IMG/VR virus record: IMGVR_UViG_3300029264_000275
Coordinates: 1 to 36,831 of that record
DNA: 36,831 bases
Origin: a virus
Direction: 5' to 3' (one strand)
Positions 1 through 7,212 of the stretch are shown piece by piece. The translations under genes and the position numbers were made by a program. The notes under the pieces are model-generated. The model ran no database searches and was not told where the DNA came from. It saw only the letters and a program-made list of their open reading frames with translations. The first letter of the stretch is position 1; each line of letters opens with the position of its first letter.

Positions 1-1139
1 GGGACGCATGGGGGACGGCTGCAGCGTGGGACTTTGATATATCTAACGACTCTGTCTGCACATTAAGCGGCACTTTTAATGGCATGGGAACCTTTACGCT
101 TGGTAGCTCTGTCACCGCGACAGGCACATTTTCGCTTGCAGATGGTTATAGCGTGATTTGCAACGGCGCGGCAATTAGCGGCTGTACGATTAACGGTGAT
201 TTAAATCTAAAAGGAATTAACACATCATCTTTTAGTGACGTTTCATGCAACAATCTAGAGTTTGACCAGGCTGGAACCTATCAGCTCGTTAAATGCTCTA
301 TTGCATCGGTAAGTAATACCTCTGGGGGAGTTATCACAATTCAGAGCACAGGCTCCAGCATTGCCGAAAACTTAGACGCGACGATCATTATTCAAGATTT
401 ACGCGGCATATCGATAACGGGAATTGTGGCTGGTTCGCGGATTCAAATTAAAAACATGACCACAGGCGTGGAAGTAAATAACTTAATCATTGCGGGCACT
501 GAATACACTCAAACTTATGCAGAGGGTACAGGCTACACAGAAGGCGACGTAATACGTGTAAGGCTAATGTTTACCGACACGACCACAAGCTACCTAGAAT
601 TTGAAACCACGACAATCGCCTCAGATACAGGATGGACGGTGTTAGCCACTCAATCTGTTGATACTGTTTATGCCTCTATCGGGTTAGATGGTACTGCAGT
701 TACAAAATTTAGTGCTGACTACGCTGGCAATGATGTAAACCTAAACATAGCTCAAAACTTTGAAATAGGAGAGTTTTACGCATGGTGGAAGTATAACCTT
801 TTCTTATCTCAGGGTATTAGTGACTTCTTTGGGGTACTCACGGCTCTAGATCAAGCTAACTTTAGAATCAATAACACTGTCCTAGATTTTTATCTAGATA
901 GCATAGCGACAGCCTCAGTGCGCCAGCTAGATAACAGGCGCATATATCGTGCTGATTTATCATATCCAGTGAGACAGCCAACAACCAGCGGCTTTGGTCT
1001 TGATGTGGTGTGGCGCAATATTATCTTTGTAGCTCCAGTAGATGTCAATGTACCAGCTCTAACTTCAGCACAAAGCACTCAGTTGGCTAAAATTACCGAC
1101 ATTGAATCCAATACCAAAATCATACCAGCACTTTTATAG
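1..1139 (+). CDS. Tail fibre-like protein, C-terminal part (cut by left edge)
   Basis: The reading frame is open from base 3 to the stop at 1137-1139, giving 378 residues with no clear start, so this is the end of a longer protein. The upstream residues (DAWGTAAAWDFDISND) continue naturally into the part after the first Met at 84. The first third has short Gly/Thr/Ser-rich beta-strand repeats of beta-helix type, followed by a mixed beta region and a short C-terminal helix (TSAQSTQLAKITDIESN). That is typical of phage fibre or baseplate-periphery proteins, which act outside the cell on the virion. It lies just before the lysis genes. The gene cut off at the right edge has similar style and could be its N-terminal part if the genome is circular. 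Assignment rests on composition and position; no named family is recognised. Confidence 0.6.
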   Translation, partial: DAWGTAAAWDFDISNDSVCTLSGTFNGMGTFTLGSSVTATGTFSLADGYSVICNGAAISGCTINGDLNLKGINTSSFSDVSCNNLEFDQAGTYQLVKCSIASVSNTSGGVITIQSTGSSIAENLDATIIIQDLRGISITGIVAGSRIQIKNMTTGVEVNNLIIAGTEYTQTYAEGTGYTEGDVIRVRLMFTDTTTSYLEFETTTIASDTGWTVLATQSVDTVYASIGLDGTAVTKFSADYAGNDVNLNIAQNFEIGEFYAWWKYNLFLSQGISDFFGVLTALDQANFRINNTVLDFYLDSIATASVRQLDNRRIYRADLSYPVRQPTTSGFGLDVVWRNIIFVAPVDVNVPALTSAQSTQLAKITDIESNTKIIPALL

Positions 1140-1147
1140 GCAATAAG

Positions 1148-1417
1148 ATGAACGATAAACGGCTGGACCGCATGGAATCAAAAATCGACCGCGTGGAAAA
1201 TGTGTTAACCAAATTAGTCGAGCATGAGGTTATTTTATCAAGTGTGGTAAAAAGACTTGATTCACATAGTGTAAGGATGGATGAAACGGACGACGATCTA
1301 GTGGTGGTAAAAATGGATGTTCAAAAAAACTCAAGTTCTAGCCGATTTGGTGAGCGTGTATTTTTTCTAGTTTTAACAGCGGCGGTGGGCGCGGTTGCCT
1401 ACTCGTTAAGGGGATAA
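1148..1417 (+). CDS. XhlA-like coiled-coil protein with C-terminal membrane anchor
   Basis: This 89-residue protein has heptad-rich, charged residues in about the first 60 (LDRMESKIDRVENVLTKL) and a single hydrophobic segment at about 70-86. It ends in a short Arg-containing tail. The layout matches XhlA-type proteins, which sit with endolysin and holin genes and assist lysis at the inner membrane. It is the first gene of a tight three-gene lysis cassette; the next gene starts 1 base after its stop. An i-spanin or another small membrane accessory protein is possible. The N-terminus lacks a signal sequence, so topology is probably N-in with a C-terminal anchor. Confidence 0.6.
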   Translation: MNDKRLDRMESKIDRVENVLTKLVEHEVILSSVVKRLDSHSVRMDETDDDLVVVKMDVQKNSSSSRFGERVFFLVLTAAVGAVAYSLRG

Positions 1418-1418
1418 A

Positions 1419-1808
1419 ATGAGTTTTAGCTTAGGTAGTAGTTCATCTAAAAACTTAAATAACGTAGATCAAAAGCTTATTGATACCATAAAATTAGCTC
1501 TAACCCTTACTACCGTTGATTTCGGTATACCATCCACAGGCGGCTATAGAAGTGAGGCAGATCAGGCAAAGCTATTCACAGCGGGGTTAAGCAAGTGTGA
1601 TGGTAGGGTGAATAAATCAATCCACCAAATAGGGAGGGGGGCAGACGTTTTCGCGTATGTCGATAAAAAGGCATCGTATCAGCCTGAACACTTAAGCCTA
1701 GTGGCGGCGGCAATGTTAGAGGCGGCTGGAAGGTTAGGCCATGAGCTAAGGTGGGGCGGCCACTTTAAATCTTTTTTAGATATGCCACATTTTGAATTAA
1801 GGAAATAA
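1419..1808 (+). CDS. Endolysin, M15 family (VanY / T5-type) peptidase
   Basis: This enzyme is expected to cleave peptide cross-bridges of peptidoglycan during lysis. The 129-residue protein is the single catalytic domain of M15-type phage endolysins, with no cell-wall-binding domain. The zinc site is complete: SIHQIGRGAD supplies His69 and Asp76, and DMPHFE supplies catalytic Asp121 and ligand His124, preceded by the usual WGG. There is no signal peptide, so release depends on a holin, and a holin-like gene follows 2 bases downstream. The start is preceded by AAGGGG at good spacing. Function is assigned from conserved motifs; the exact bond cut (L-Ala-D-Glu or D-Ala-D-Ala) cannot be read from the sequence. 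Confidence 0.9.
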   Translation: MSFSLGSSSSKNLNNVDQKLIDTIKLALTLTTVDFGIPSTGGYRSEADQAKLFTAGLSKCDGRVNKSIHQIGRGADVFAYVDKKASYQPEHLSLVAAAMLEAAGRLGHELRWGGHFKSFLDMPHFELRK

Positions 1809-1810
1809 TA

Positions 1811-2182
1811 ATGCTAGGACTTATAAAAAGTTTAATAGGCGTCGGCGGTTCATTCCTCCAAGGCAAGATGGACAATAAACAAGCGGAAATAAAAGGCCGT
1901 AATAAAGCGATCCAAACGAAGCTGAAACAGGCTGGGACGTGGGACGAAATACACGCAAAGAACAGCGGCGAAAGCTGGAAGGACGAATATTTCACGCTTT
2001 TGTTTAGCATTCCCTTGGTGCTGGCCTTTATACCGTCCATGGTGCCGTATGTGGAGCAAGGATTTAAAGCGTTGGACCTTATGCCCGATTGGTACAAGCA
2101 AGCCCTGGCGGTCCTGGTTGCTGCCTCAGTTGGTTATCAAAAGTTAACATCTCTATTTGCTAAAAAAGTGGGTGGAAAATAA
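1811..2182 (+). CDS. Holin, 3TM (gene-transfer-agent) type
   Basis: This 123-residue protein has an N-terminal amphipathic/hydrophobic stretch (1-18), a charged middle, and two strong hydrophobic segments at about 62-82 (TLLFSIPLVLAFIP) and 97-113 (ALAVLVAASVGYQKL). The WKDEYFTLLFSIPLVLAFIP region resembles the 3TM holin family first defined in gene transfer agents. A holin would make inner-membrane holes to release the M15 endolysin encoded immediately upstream. It ends the lysis cassette. A short AT-rich gap then leads into the attP region. Function is inferred from topology, family resemblance and position. Confidence 0.7.
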   Translation: MLGLIKSLIGVGGSFLQGKMDNKQAEIKGRNKAIQTKLKQAGTWDEIHAKNSGESWKDEYFTLLFSIPLVLAFIPSMVPYVEQGFKALDLMPDWYKQALAVLVAASVGYQKLTSLFAKKVGGK

Positions 2183-2198
2183 TTAAATTAATTAGCTA

Positions 2199-2227
2199 TT
2201 GACTAGGGCGGGGGGTATCTTTAGAAT
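2199..2227 (+). promoter_or_regulatory. Strong sigma70-type promoter with GC-rich discriminator
   Basis: TTGACT and TAGAAT are separated by exactly 17 bases, each matching consensus at 5 of 6 positions. The next bases (GCGCCC) form a GC-rich discriminator like those of tRNA and rRNA promoters. It points rightward, through the attP core, and no phage coding gene lies downstream in that direction (int is on the other strand). Confidence 0.6.
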
Positions 2228-2258
2228 GCGCCCAGCAGTAGCGAGCAAGACAAAGACG

Positions 2259-2268
2259 GGTTGCAAAA
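2259..2268 (+). repeat. Candidate P-arm integrase site (GGTTGCAAAA)
   Basis: This is one copy of GGTTGCAAAA, the same decamer found three times in tandem on the other side of the attP core. The int product has a lambda-type N-terminal arm-binding domain, so paired arm-type sites are expected here. The binding role is inferred. Confidence 0.45.
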
Positions 2269-2321
2269 CTCGCTTCTAAGTCGTTGTTTTTATTACTCGC
2301 TGTTTATTGCTATTGCACCCA

Positions 2322-2349
2322 TTGATTGTATGGTAAAGTTGTTTATAAT
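2322..2349 (+). promoter_or_regulatory. Second rightward promoter, directly before the tRNA half
   Basis: TTGATT and a perfect TATAAT are 16 bases apart. An inverted repeat, ATTGATT (2321-2327) and AATCAAT (2347-2353), brackets the promoter and could bind a regulator or recombination factor. The expected start is near 2356, so the transcript would cross the tRNA-derived core at 2379-2423. Confidence 0.5.
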
Positions 2350-2378
2350 CAATGACTTATGCCTTAAAGCGGTTGTGC

Positions 2379-2423
2379 TTTCTAAGCCGTGGGTCGGGGG
2401 TTCGAGTCCTCCAGGGCGTGCCA
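2379..2423 (+). other. attP core: 3' half of tRNA-Arg(UCU), argU-like
   Basis: The segment runs from the anticodon loop (anticodon TCT at 2381-2383) through the variable region, a T arm (GGGGG-TTCGAGT-CCTCC), the 3' acceptor strand AGGGCGT, discriminator G and encoded CCA (2421-2423). It closely follows the 3' half of enterobacterial argU. Upstream bases do not pair into an anticodon stem, and there is no D arm or 5' acceptor strand, so it is not a complete tRNA. Beside int, this is an attP identity block: integration would rebuild the host tRNA. A direct repeat TTATGCCTTAAA flanks it at 2357-2368 and 2461-2472. Confidence 0.85.
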
Positions 2424-2440
2424 AAAAGCCCATAAATATC

Positions 2441-2462
2441 AAGAGCTTACGGCTCTTTTTTT
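2441..2462 (+). terminator. Rho-independent terminator after the tRNA half
   Basis: AAGAGC and GCTCTT form a 6-bp stem around a short loop, followed by a run of T. It lies 17 bases after the CCA, so after integration the phage would supply the terminator for the rebuilt tRNA gene. Confidence 0.7.
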
Positions 2463-2476
2463 ATGCCTTAAATTTG

Positions 2477-2508
2477 GGTTGCAAAAAGGTTGCAAAAAGG
2501 TTGCAAAA
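2477..2508 (+). repeat. Three tandem candidate integrase arm sites, 11-bp period
   Basis: GGTTGCAAAA occurs at 2477, 2488 and 2499, exactly 11 bases apart, placing the copies on one DNA face. A fourth copy lies at 2259 across the core. Arrangement and the lambda-type integrase suggest P'-arm Int sites; Xis or another accessory factor could bind instead. Confidence 0.55.
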
Positions 2509-2562
2509 CCTAAGCCAAAAAAAAGGCCACTTATCAAAGCAGCCCAGGGGGAAACAAGGCGT

Positions 2563-3726
2563 TTATGCCTTGAATTTAGCCAGGCTAAACCCGTCTAAAT
2601 CTACTTCCATCCACTTAATGTCTTTGTGCCTGGCGCTATAATTATCGGTCTGTTTAGCCGTCGAATGGCCGGCCAGATGTTGAGGCAAACAACCCTGTTT
2701 TTCATGCTCATGTATTGCCAACGCGCGCCCCTGGTGAAAGCCTGGACGCTTGCCCATTGGCAAGTCGTTATAGAAGCCCGTCACGTCGTCGCGTAACCGC
2801 TTAAACTCCTTGGTTAAATAGCCTTTATCAATGTAGCTAAAGTGTTGTCCAGACGCCTTTTTTTGAGCAGTTACCTTTTCCGGCTTGCGGTGGATTAAGT
2901 AGGGAGAAATAATATTAACTCGCCCATGGCTAATTGGCCGGTCTAAGACATCGGCCAGTTCTGGCGTTATTTTAATGGCAAGATAACTGGTGTCATATTT
3001 GTGGGTTTTTTGCTGTACCACATATAATACGCCGTCTTTTATATTGTCTTTTTCCATGTTGCAAATGTCACCCCGGCGCTGAGTGGTGAGCATACAAATA
3101 TCCATTGCTTTTTGCATCCAGGGTTCAGCCGCGTTATAGATTGCGCTCCAGCCGTCCTTTGTGTGGCGCTCCACTTCTGGTTCTTTGCCAATTTTAAGGC
3201 AGGGCGACGCTGGGTTGGTGTCTAATTCCCCTTTGGTCCGGCCATAATCAATAGTAACCAGGAGCACTTTTAAAGTCTTGTCTCGCTCTCTAGCGTGCCC
3301 GGCGTTTTCTTCCGGGTCGTAAATACCATCTAAAAATTCAGATATGGCTAGGGTGGTTAATTGGCGACAGCCCCAGCCGTCAAAGTAGGCTTTAATCTTT
3401 TTATGAGCGCCGCGAATTTCAGCAATAGTGGATTTTGCCAATAGCTTTTTGCCGGTCCCGTTTGATTTATACGCCAAGTAGGCGTCGCATAATGCCGCCA
3501 GGCTGGTGGACGGGTGCAATACTGAATCAATTATCGAGGTGGACCCCACCAGCTTATCGTTGAGCGTTTTGGCCGCTGCAATCGCGCTTTGTTTATCCGA
3601 CCCCATGCCGTGAAATTTCTTGGTTATGGGGTGCTTATAGCGGTAGGACAAACTCCCTTTGCCGTTACTGGTTTGGTAAAGGTTAACGGGCAGCCGTTGG
3701 GTGGCTTTAGATTCGCGGTATCGCAT
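2563..3726 (-). CDS. int: Lambda-type tyrosine integrase
   Basis: This site-specific recombinase joins attP to a tRNA-Arg attB and, with Xis, excises the prophage. The 387-residue protein aligns with lambda Int throughout. The N-terminal arm-binding domain (about 1-60, RLPVNLYQTSNGKGSLSYRY) is followed by a core-binding domain (about 75-180) and the catalytic domain. All active-site residues are visible: Arg217 in TTQRRGD, Lys240 in QQKTH, His331 and Arg334 in HQGR, His354 in GHS and Tyr363 in DNYS. The gene is the last of the leftward operon and points toward attP, the usual layout. The divergence from lambda sits mainly in the linker. The start ATG lies just downstream of the xis stop. Confidence 0.95.
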   Translation of the reverse strand: MRYRESKATQRLPVNLYQTSNGKGSLSYRYKHPITKKFHGMGSDKQSAIAAAKTLNDKLVGSTSIIDSVLHPSTSLAALCDAYLAYKSNGTGKKLLAKSTIAEIRGAHKKIKAYFDGWGCRQLTTLAISEFLDGIYDPEENAGHARERDKTLKVLLVTIDYGRTKGELDTNPASPCLKIGKEPEVERHTKDGWSAIYNAAEPWMQKAMDICMLTTQRRGDICNMEKDNIKDGVLYVVQQKTHKYDTSYLAIKITPELADVLDRPISHGRVNIISPYLIHRKPEKVTAQKKASGQHFSYIDKGYLTKEFKRLRDDVTGFYNDLPMGKRPGFHQGRALAIHEHEKQGCLPQHLAGHSTAKQTDNYSARHKDIKWMEVDLDGFSLAKFKA

Positions 3727-3734
3727 AACATAAC

Positions 3735-3971
3735 CTAACTATTTAGTACCCTATTTACCAAGCCGGCCGTCGGGTCTTGGAAACTATAACTTACATTTAT
3801 ACCGCTGGCAATGTAATAGACGCCGCCCAATTTTACGCCGTCAATTATTCCCTGGTTAATCCAATTCCGTACAGTGTAGACGCTTGGCGCTGAATCTGGC
3901 TCAAATTGATTTTTTAAATATTCTGGAATGGTCATTAGTTTATTAGTCATGGTGTTGGGTCTCAATATCAT
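3735..3971 (-). CDS. xis: Lambda-type excisionase
   Basis: This 78-residue protein resembles lambda Xis. It has a winged-helix DNA-binding core (APSVYTVRNWINQGIIDGVK, then a short wing LGGVYYI) and the C-terminal PTAGLVNRVLN tail that parallels the lambda Xis tail. Xis bends attachment-site DNA and steers Int toward excision. The gene is immediately upstream of int. Several in-frame starts exist (Met1, Met8, Met13). None has an ideal ribosome site, so the true N-terminus may be 7 to 12 residues shorter than the longest form. Confidence 0.85.
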   Translation of the reverse strand: MILRPNTMTNKLMTIPEYLKNQFEPDSAPSVYTVRNWINQGIIDGVKLGGVYYIASGINVSYSFQDPTAGLVNRVLNS

Positions 3972-3979
3972 TATTAGGG

Positions 3980-5599
3980 TTAAAAAGGTAATTCTTCTCT
4001 GTATTCAGAAAAATCATATTTAGTAATGCTTGGGTATTTTTCGCTCTCTTTGACACGTATAGAAAAAGGCAAAATGCCCTCTTTTGTATTGTCCAAAATT
4101 CCATTTGTTGTTTGATCTTTTAATGTTGGAAAATGTTTATTTATCCATTCTTTGGCCTTGTCGGCAGCATACCCGCCATGGCCAGGACAAACCCAGGTTG
4201 AAAAGTCACCGCCGCTGGTGTAATACGTGACCCGCACCGAATCGGGCTTCCCTGGCTTATTATGCCTGGTCATATTTACATTATTAACGTTATACCATTC
4301 GTGTTTTTTCTGAACCAATGGCGCGTTAAAATCCACCAATAGGGCGGCCGTGCTGGCGGTTGGGTCGTGGCTTATATCGCGCGGGAATAAGTGGCCACAA
4401 TCGGGGCACTTTGTACATGATGCGGCCATGATGGTTCGGCAATCCGGGCACGTCCTAGACGGTGGCGCACCCTTGTTTCCCTTTGCCTTTTGCGCGGTTG
4501 GTGAATTTAATGCGTTAATGGGTCCGTGTCGTTGAGTGTTACCACCGAAATCTAGGACTAAACAATCTTTTTTGCTATCAGCCAGGCGCATACCACGGCC
4601 GCACATTTGGACATATAGCCCAGGGCTTTGGGTGGGGCGCAAGAACACCAGCATATCGCAGATTGGCGCATCAAATCCGGTGGTTAAAACGTCGCAGTTG
4701 GTAAGGCATTGAATGGTGCCGGCTTTAAATTCTTGCAATATTATTTCGCGAATTTCGGGGTTAGTGTCCCCAGTGATGGTGGCCGTTACAATGCCATGCT
4801 CTCTGATAATACTGGCCATTTTTTCCGCATGGTTTACGCCACTACAAAAGATCAGCCATGATTTACGCTGTCGCCCATAAGCTAAAATTTCAATTAAGAC
4901 CTTTTGTGCCAAATCGTCATTATTAGTGAGCGCGTTTAATTGCTCGGCTTTGTATTCCCCGCCCACGGTTTTAATGTCGGATAGGTCGAATTCATTATCC
5001 ATCGATTTTGCTACCAGGGGGCACAGATAGCCGTCGTTCACCAACTCCATTACATCAACGTCATAGGCTACATCTGTGAACAATCGGTCTTCACCTTCAA
5101 TCAAAGAGCCAGAATTAAGCCTATAGGGCGTGGCAGTCAAGCCAACCACTCTGACTTTTGGGTTAATGACGGCTATAGATTCTAAAAAACGCAAGTACAT
5201 GCCCATCCCTTTTTTTGGGACCAGGTGGCATTCGTCAATAATAATTAAATCAATGTGCCCAATTTCATTGGCTCTTTTATGAACTGACTGAATGCCAGCA
5301 AAAATAATGTCCTGATCCGTATCACGCCGCTTTAACCCGGCCGAATTAATACCCGCCGGGGCATCGGGCCAAAGCGTTATTAATTTCTCATAATTTTGGG
5401 CGATTAATTCCTTTACATGGGTTAATAAAAGCACTCTTTGCCCTGGCCATTGCTGAATCAATCCGCGTATAAATTCCCCAGCAATCACCGATTTGCCCGC
5501 CGCCGTTGGAAGCACAAGGATGGGGTGCCCGGTCGTGTTATCTTGAAAATACGAATACAGGGCGTCTATAGAGTCTTGTTGGTATGATCTTAATTGCAT
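3980..5599 (-). CDS. SF2 DEAD/DEAH-like helicase with C-terminal zinc ribbon
   Basis: This ATP-dependent DNA helicase/translocase probably acts in phage recombination or replication. The 539-residue protein has the Q-like start, Walker A PTAAGKS (31-37), DECH box (122-125), TATP (155-158), a second RecA fold with FCSG near 251, TTGFDAP near 306, and motif VI QMCGRGMR (331-338). A CxxC-CxxC zinc ribbon (Cys384, 387, 398, 401) follows, then a roughly 130-residue domain I do not recognise. It sits between a DNA-binding gene and xis. No nuclease or methylase partner is visible, which argues against a restriction subunit. Confidence 0.9.
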   Translation of the reverse strand: MQLRSYQQDSIDALYSYFQDNTTGHPILVLPTAAGKSVIAGEFIRGLIQQWPGQRVLLLTHVKELIAQNYEKLITLWPDAPAGINSAGLKRRDTDQDIIFAGIQSVHKRANEIGHIDLIIIDECHLVPKKGMGMYLRFLESIAVINPKVRVVGLTATPYRLNSGSLIEGEDRLFTDVAYDVDVMELVNDGYLCPLVAKSMDNEFDLSDIKTVGGEYKAEQLNALTNNDDLAQKVLIEILAYGRQRKSWLIFCSGVNHAEKMASIIREHGIVTATITGDTNPEIREIILQEFKAGTIQCLTNCDVLTTGFDAPICDMLVFLRPTQSPGLYVQMCGRGMRLADSKKDCLVLDFGGNTQRHGPINALNSPTAQKAKGNKGAPPSRTCPDCRTIMAASCTKCPDCGHLFPRDISHDPTASTAALLVDFNAPLVQKKHEWYNVNNVNMTRHNKPGKPDSVRVTYYTSGGDFSTWVCPGHGGYAADKAKEWINKHFPTLKDQTTNGILDNTKEGILPFSIRVKESEKYPSITKYDFSEYREELPF

Positions 5600-5602
5600 A
5601 AA

Positions 5603-6058
5603 TTATCGCCCTGTATACATGGGCATGTACCCTTCTTTTTCAAAACCAAAGCGCGTGGTTAAATATGGGCAATAACTTCCCCCGGCTTTTTTACGCGCTA
5701 GCGCCTCGTCTTTTTTACCTTCGCGAAGTAATTTTTGTATTACGATGTCTGATATTCCAATATTCTTGGCCTTATTTGCTATGGCTTGCGAGGCCCGGCC
5801 CATCTCTTTAGACATAACCCGCACGGTTTTAAGATGGTAATTTTCTTGCAGGTATTCCAACTCGGCATCGGTCCATCTTATAACCTTTGGCGCTTTGACT
5901 ACTTTGTGCTTTTTTGCAATTCCAAGAAAACCCGCCTGGTCTTTTATAGATGCGCTTGTGCGGCCCATCTGTTCACTTAATTCTCTATTGGTAAATCGAA
6001 AATAATTAAATCTTAAAGATTCTTTTTCCTCTTCGGTCCAATTTTTAACAGTTCTCAT
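5603..6058 (-). CDS. DNA-binding protein with two Myb/SANT-like helical repeats
   Basis: The 151-residue product, starting at MRTVKNWTEEE, has two similar units: WTEEEKESLRFNYFRFTNRE and, about 55 residues later, WTDAELEYLQENYHLKTVR. Each has the Trp-acidic start and three-helix spacing of Myb/SANT or GcrA-like domains, followed by GRTSASIK- or GRASQAIA-type recognition helices. A DNA-binding role is likely; the target is unknown. The start at 6058 is chosen because its ATG overlaps the stop of the preceding micro-gene as TAATG. A longer in-frame extension to 6121 would only translate that micro-gene in the wrong frame. The C-terminal 50 residues contain YCPYL and are unassigned. Confidence 0.75.
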   Translation of the reverse strand: MRTVKNWTEEEKESLRFNYFRFTNRELSEQMGRTSASIKDQAGFLGIAKKHKVVKAPKVIRWTDAELEYLQENYHLKTVRVMSKEMGRASQAIANKAKNIGISDIVIQKLLREGKKDEALARKKAGGSYCPYLTTRFGFEKEGYMPMYTGR

Positions 6059-6156
6059 TAAGCGCCCCATATCAGGTGGCCAGACATTGCCAAAATGGCA
6101 ACATTGCCCAGGAGGGCGCAAGTAATGCCCATTAAAATATCGATTACATTACTCAT
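6058..6156 (-). CDS. 32-residue single-pass membrane micro-peptide
   Basis: The peptide begins MSNVIDILMGITCALLGNVA and ends HLIWGA. It is almost entirely one hydrophobic helix and should insert in the inner membrane. Its ATG overlaps the upstream nuclease stop (TAATG) and its TAA overlaps the downstream gene's ATG (TAATG again), so all three genes look translationally coupled. This double coupling is the main support for a gene this short. Function is unknown. Nearby phages often hide micro-peptides of this type in early operons. Confidence 0.65.
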   Translation of the reverse strand: MSNVIDILMGITCALLGNVAILAMSGHLIWGA

Positions 6157-7208
6157 TATTTTTCAATCTCAATAAATGCACCACCAAATGCAGCGCGTAA
6201 ACTATCGGCCCCAGGGTCGCCAAGTAGCGCCGGGGCGGCTTTAATTTCAGCACTGGTATAGTGCCCAGCGCCTTTGGTTTGGCTGTTGTAAAACTCCACA
6301 CCGTCACCTTTGCGATACTTAACCCAGTTACCAGGGGCATCCATATCAACCATTTGGTGGGGCACCAGGTGATGGTTGTATAAATGCTTTTCGCATCCCA
6401 CGCGCTGTTCGTCGGTGCTTATTTCTTTATCATGAAAAAGACAGCGCCAGCCGCCGTGGTCCATATCAACGTGCGCGTGAATACAGGTCCGGCACGTAAC
6501 TTGTGGCAATGCGTCGCGGTGGCAAACGTCCTGGTGGTCGCAAAATTTGCACTTGAAAAACTCAGCCCTGGTGCTTATACCTGGCGGTGGTTCGTCGGTT
6601 GCAATAATGGTCCTGGCCTTTTCGATCAAAGCTAGGGCATCGTCTTTGTTATATTCAAAAAATTCAGTGTAAAGTTGGTCATTGTCTTTGCAAACTGCCA
6701 TATACATGGCGTGTTTTAACGCAAGCCCGTGCATATAAACCTGCATCTGGGCGTAATGTTCTGGTTTTGATTCGCGGACGCCGTTCTTTTTGAGCAGCGC
6801 AAACGATTTATGGTTGTGAGTTTTAAACTCTAATAAATGCGGCTCTTTTGTTCTTTCGGGTATGTTTTTGCCCACACCGTCGCTAGACCCGGCAAAGTGG
6901 CCGCCGTGAAACGAACAGCCATATTGCTTGCCAGTGGTAGCATCTTCGGCCCACACAAAAGCGCCAATACTTAATAAATCCTTTATAAAAAAAGCTTCCT
7001 CGTCGTGGCCGCGCTTAAATAAACGCAGCACACGGCCAGGAAAGTTGGGCACGGTGGCCCAACGGAAACCATACCAAAGCGCCCGTTCACACTCGCGGCC
7101 GATCATACTAGCGCCTAAATGTGCGCGACTTGATTCGACGTGACTTGTCTCATATTTGCGATAAATCGCTTCGACAGTGCTGTTATGCGCTGTTGGTATG
7201 GTTGGCAT
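6156..7208 (-). CDS. Cas4-like PD-(D/E)XK exonuclease with Fe-S cluster
   Basis: This is predicted to resect DNA ends for phage recombination. From the start MPTIPTAHNS the protein is 350 residues. Motifs are Asp110 in GSSDGVG, Glu127-Phe-Lys129 in LLEFKTH, and a QMQVYMH motif near 154. Cys40 in SMIGRECERALWY plus Cys220, Cys223 and Cys229 form the split four-Cys pattern that holds a 4Fe-4S cluster in Cas4, AddB and Dna2-type nucleases. A second Cys set (239, 242, 256, 272) suggests an added zinc-binding unit. I prefer the start at 7208 because upstream codons overlap the preceding gene and GGGGTTAATGT precedes this ATG. No CRISPR genes are nearby, so a recombination role with the adjacent Sak4-like gene is preferred. 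Confidence 0.85.
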   Translation of the reverse strand: MPTIPTAHNSTVEAIYRKYETSHVESSRAHLGASMIGRECERALWYGFRWATVPNFPGRVLRLFKRGHDEEAFFIKDLLSIGAFVWAEDATTGKQYGCSFHGGHFAGSSDGVGKNIPERTKEPHLLEFKTHNHKSFALLKKNGVRESKPEHYAQMQVYMHGLALKHAMYMAVCKDNDQLYTEFFEYNKDDALALIEKARTIIATDEPPPGISTRAEFFKCKFCDHQDVCHRDALPQVTCRTCIHAHVDMDHGGWRCLFHDKEISTDEQRVGCEKHLYNHHLVPHQMVDMDAPGNWVKYRKGDGVEFYNSQTKGAGHYTSAEIKAAPALLGDPGADSLRAAFGGAFIEIEK

Positions 7209-7212
7209 TACA

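Noticed and set aside
2350-2425. Complete tRNA-Arg gene
   Set aside because: The D arm, 5' acceptor strand and a paired anticodon stem are absent; only the 3' half is present.
2261-2641. Open frame of 126 codons across attP
   Set aside because: It overlaps the tRNA half, terminator, tandem repeats and the end of int, and has no ribosome site.
6059-6121. N-terminal extension of the Myb/SANT-like protein
   Set aside because: The same DNA encodes the membrane micro-peptide in another frame, with exact TAATG coupling to the start at 6058.
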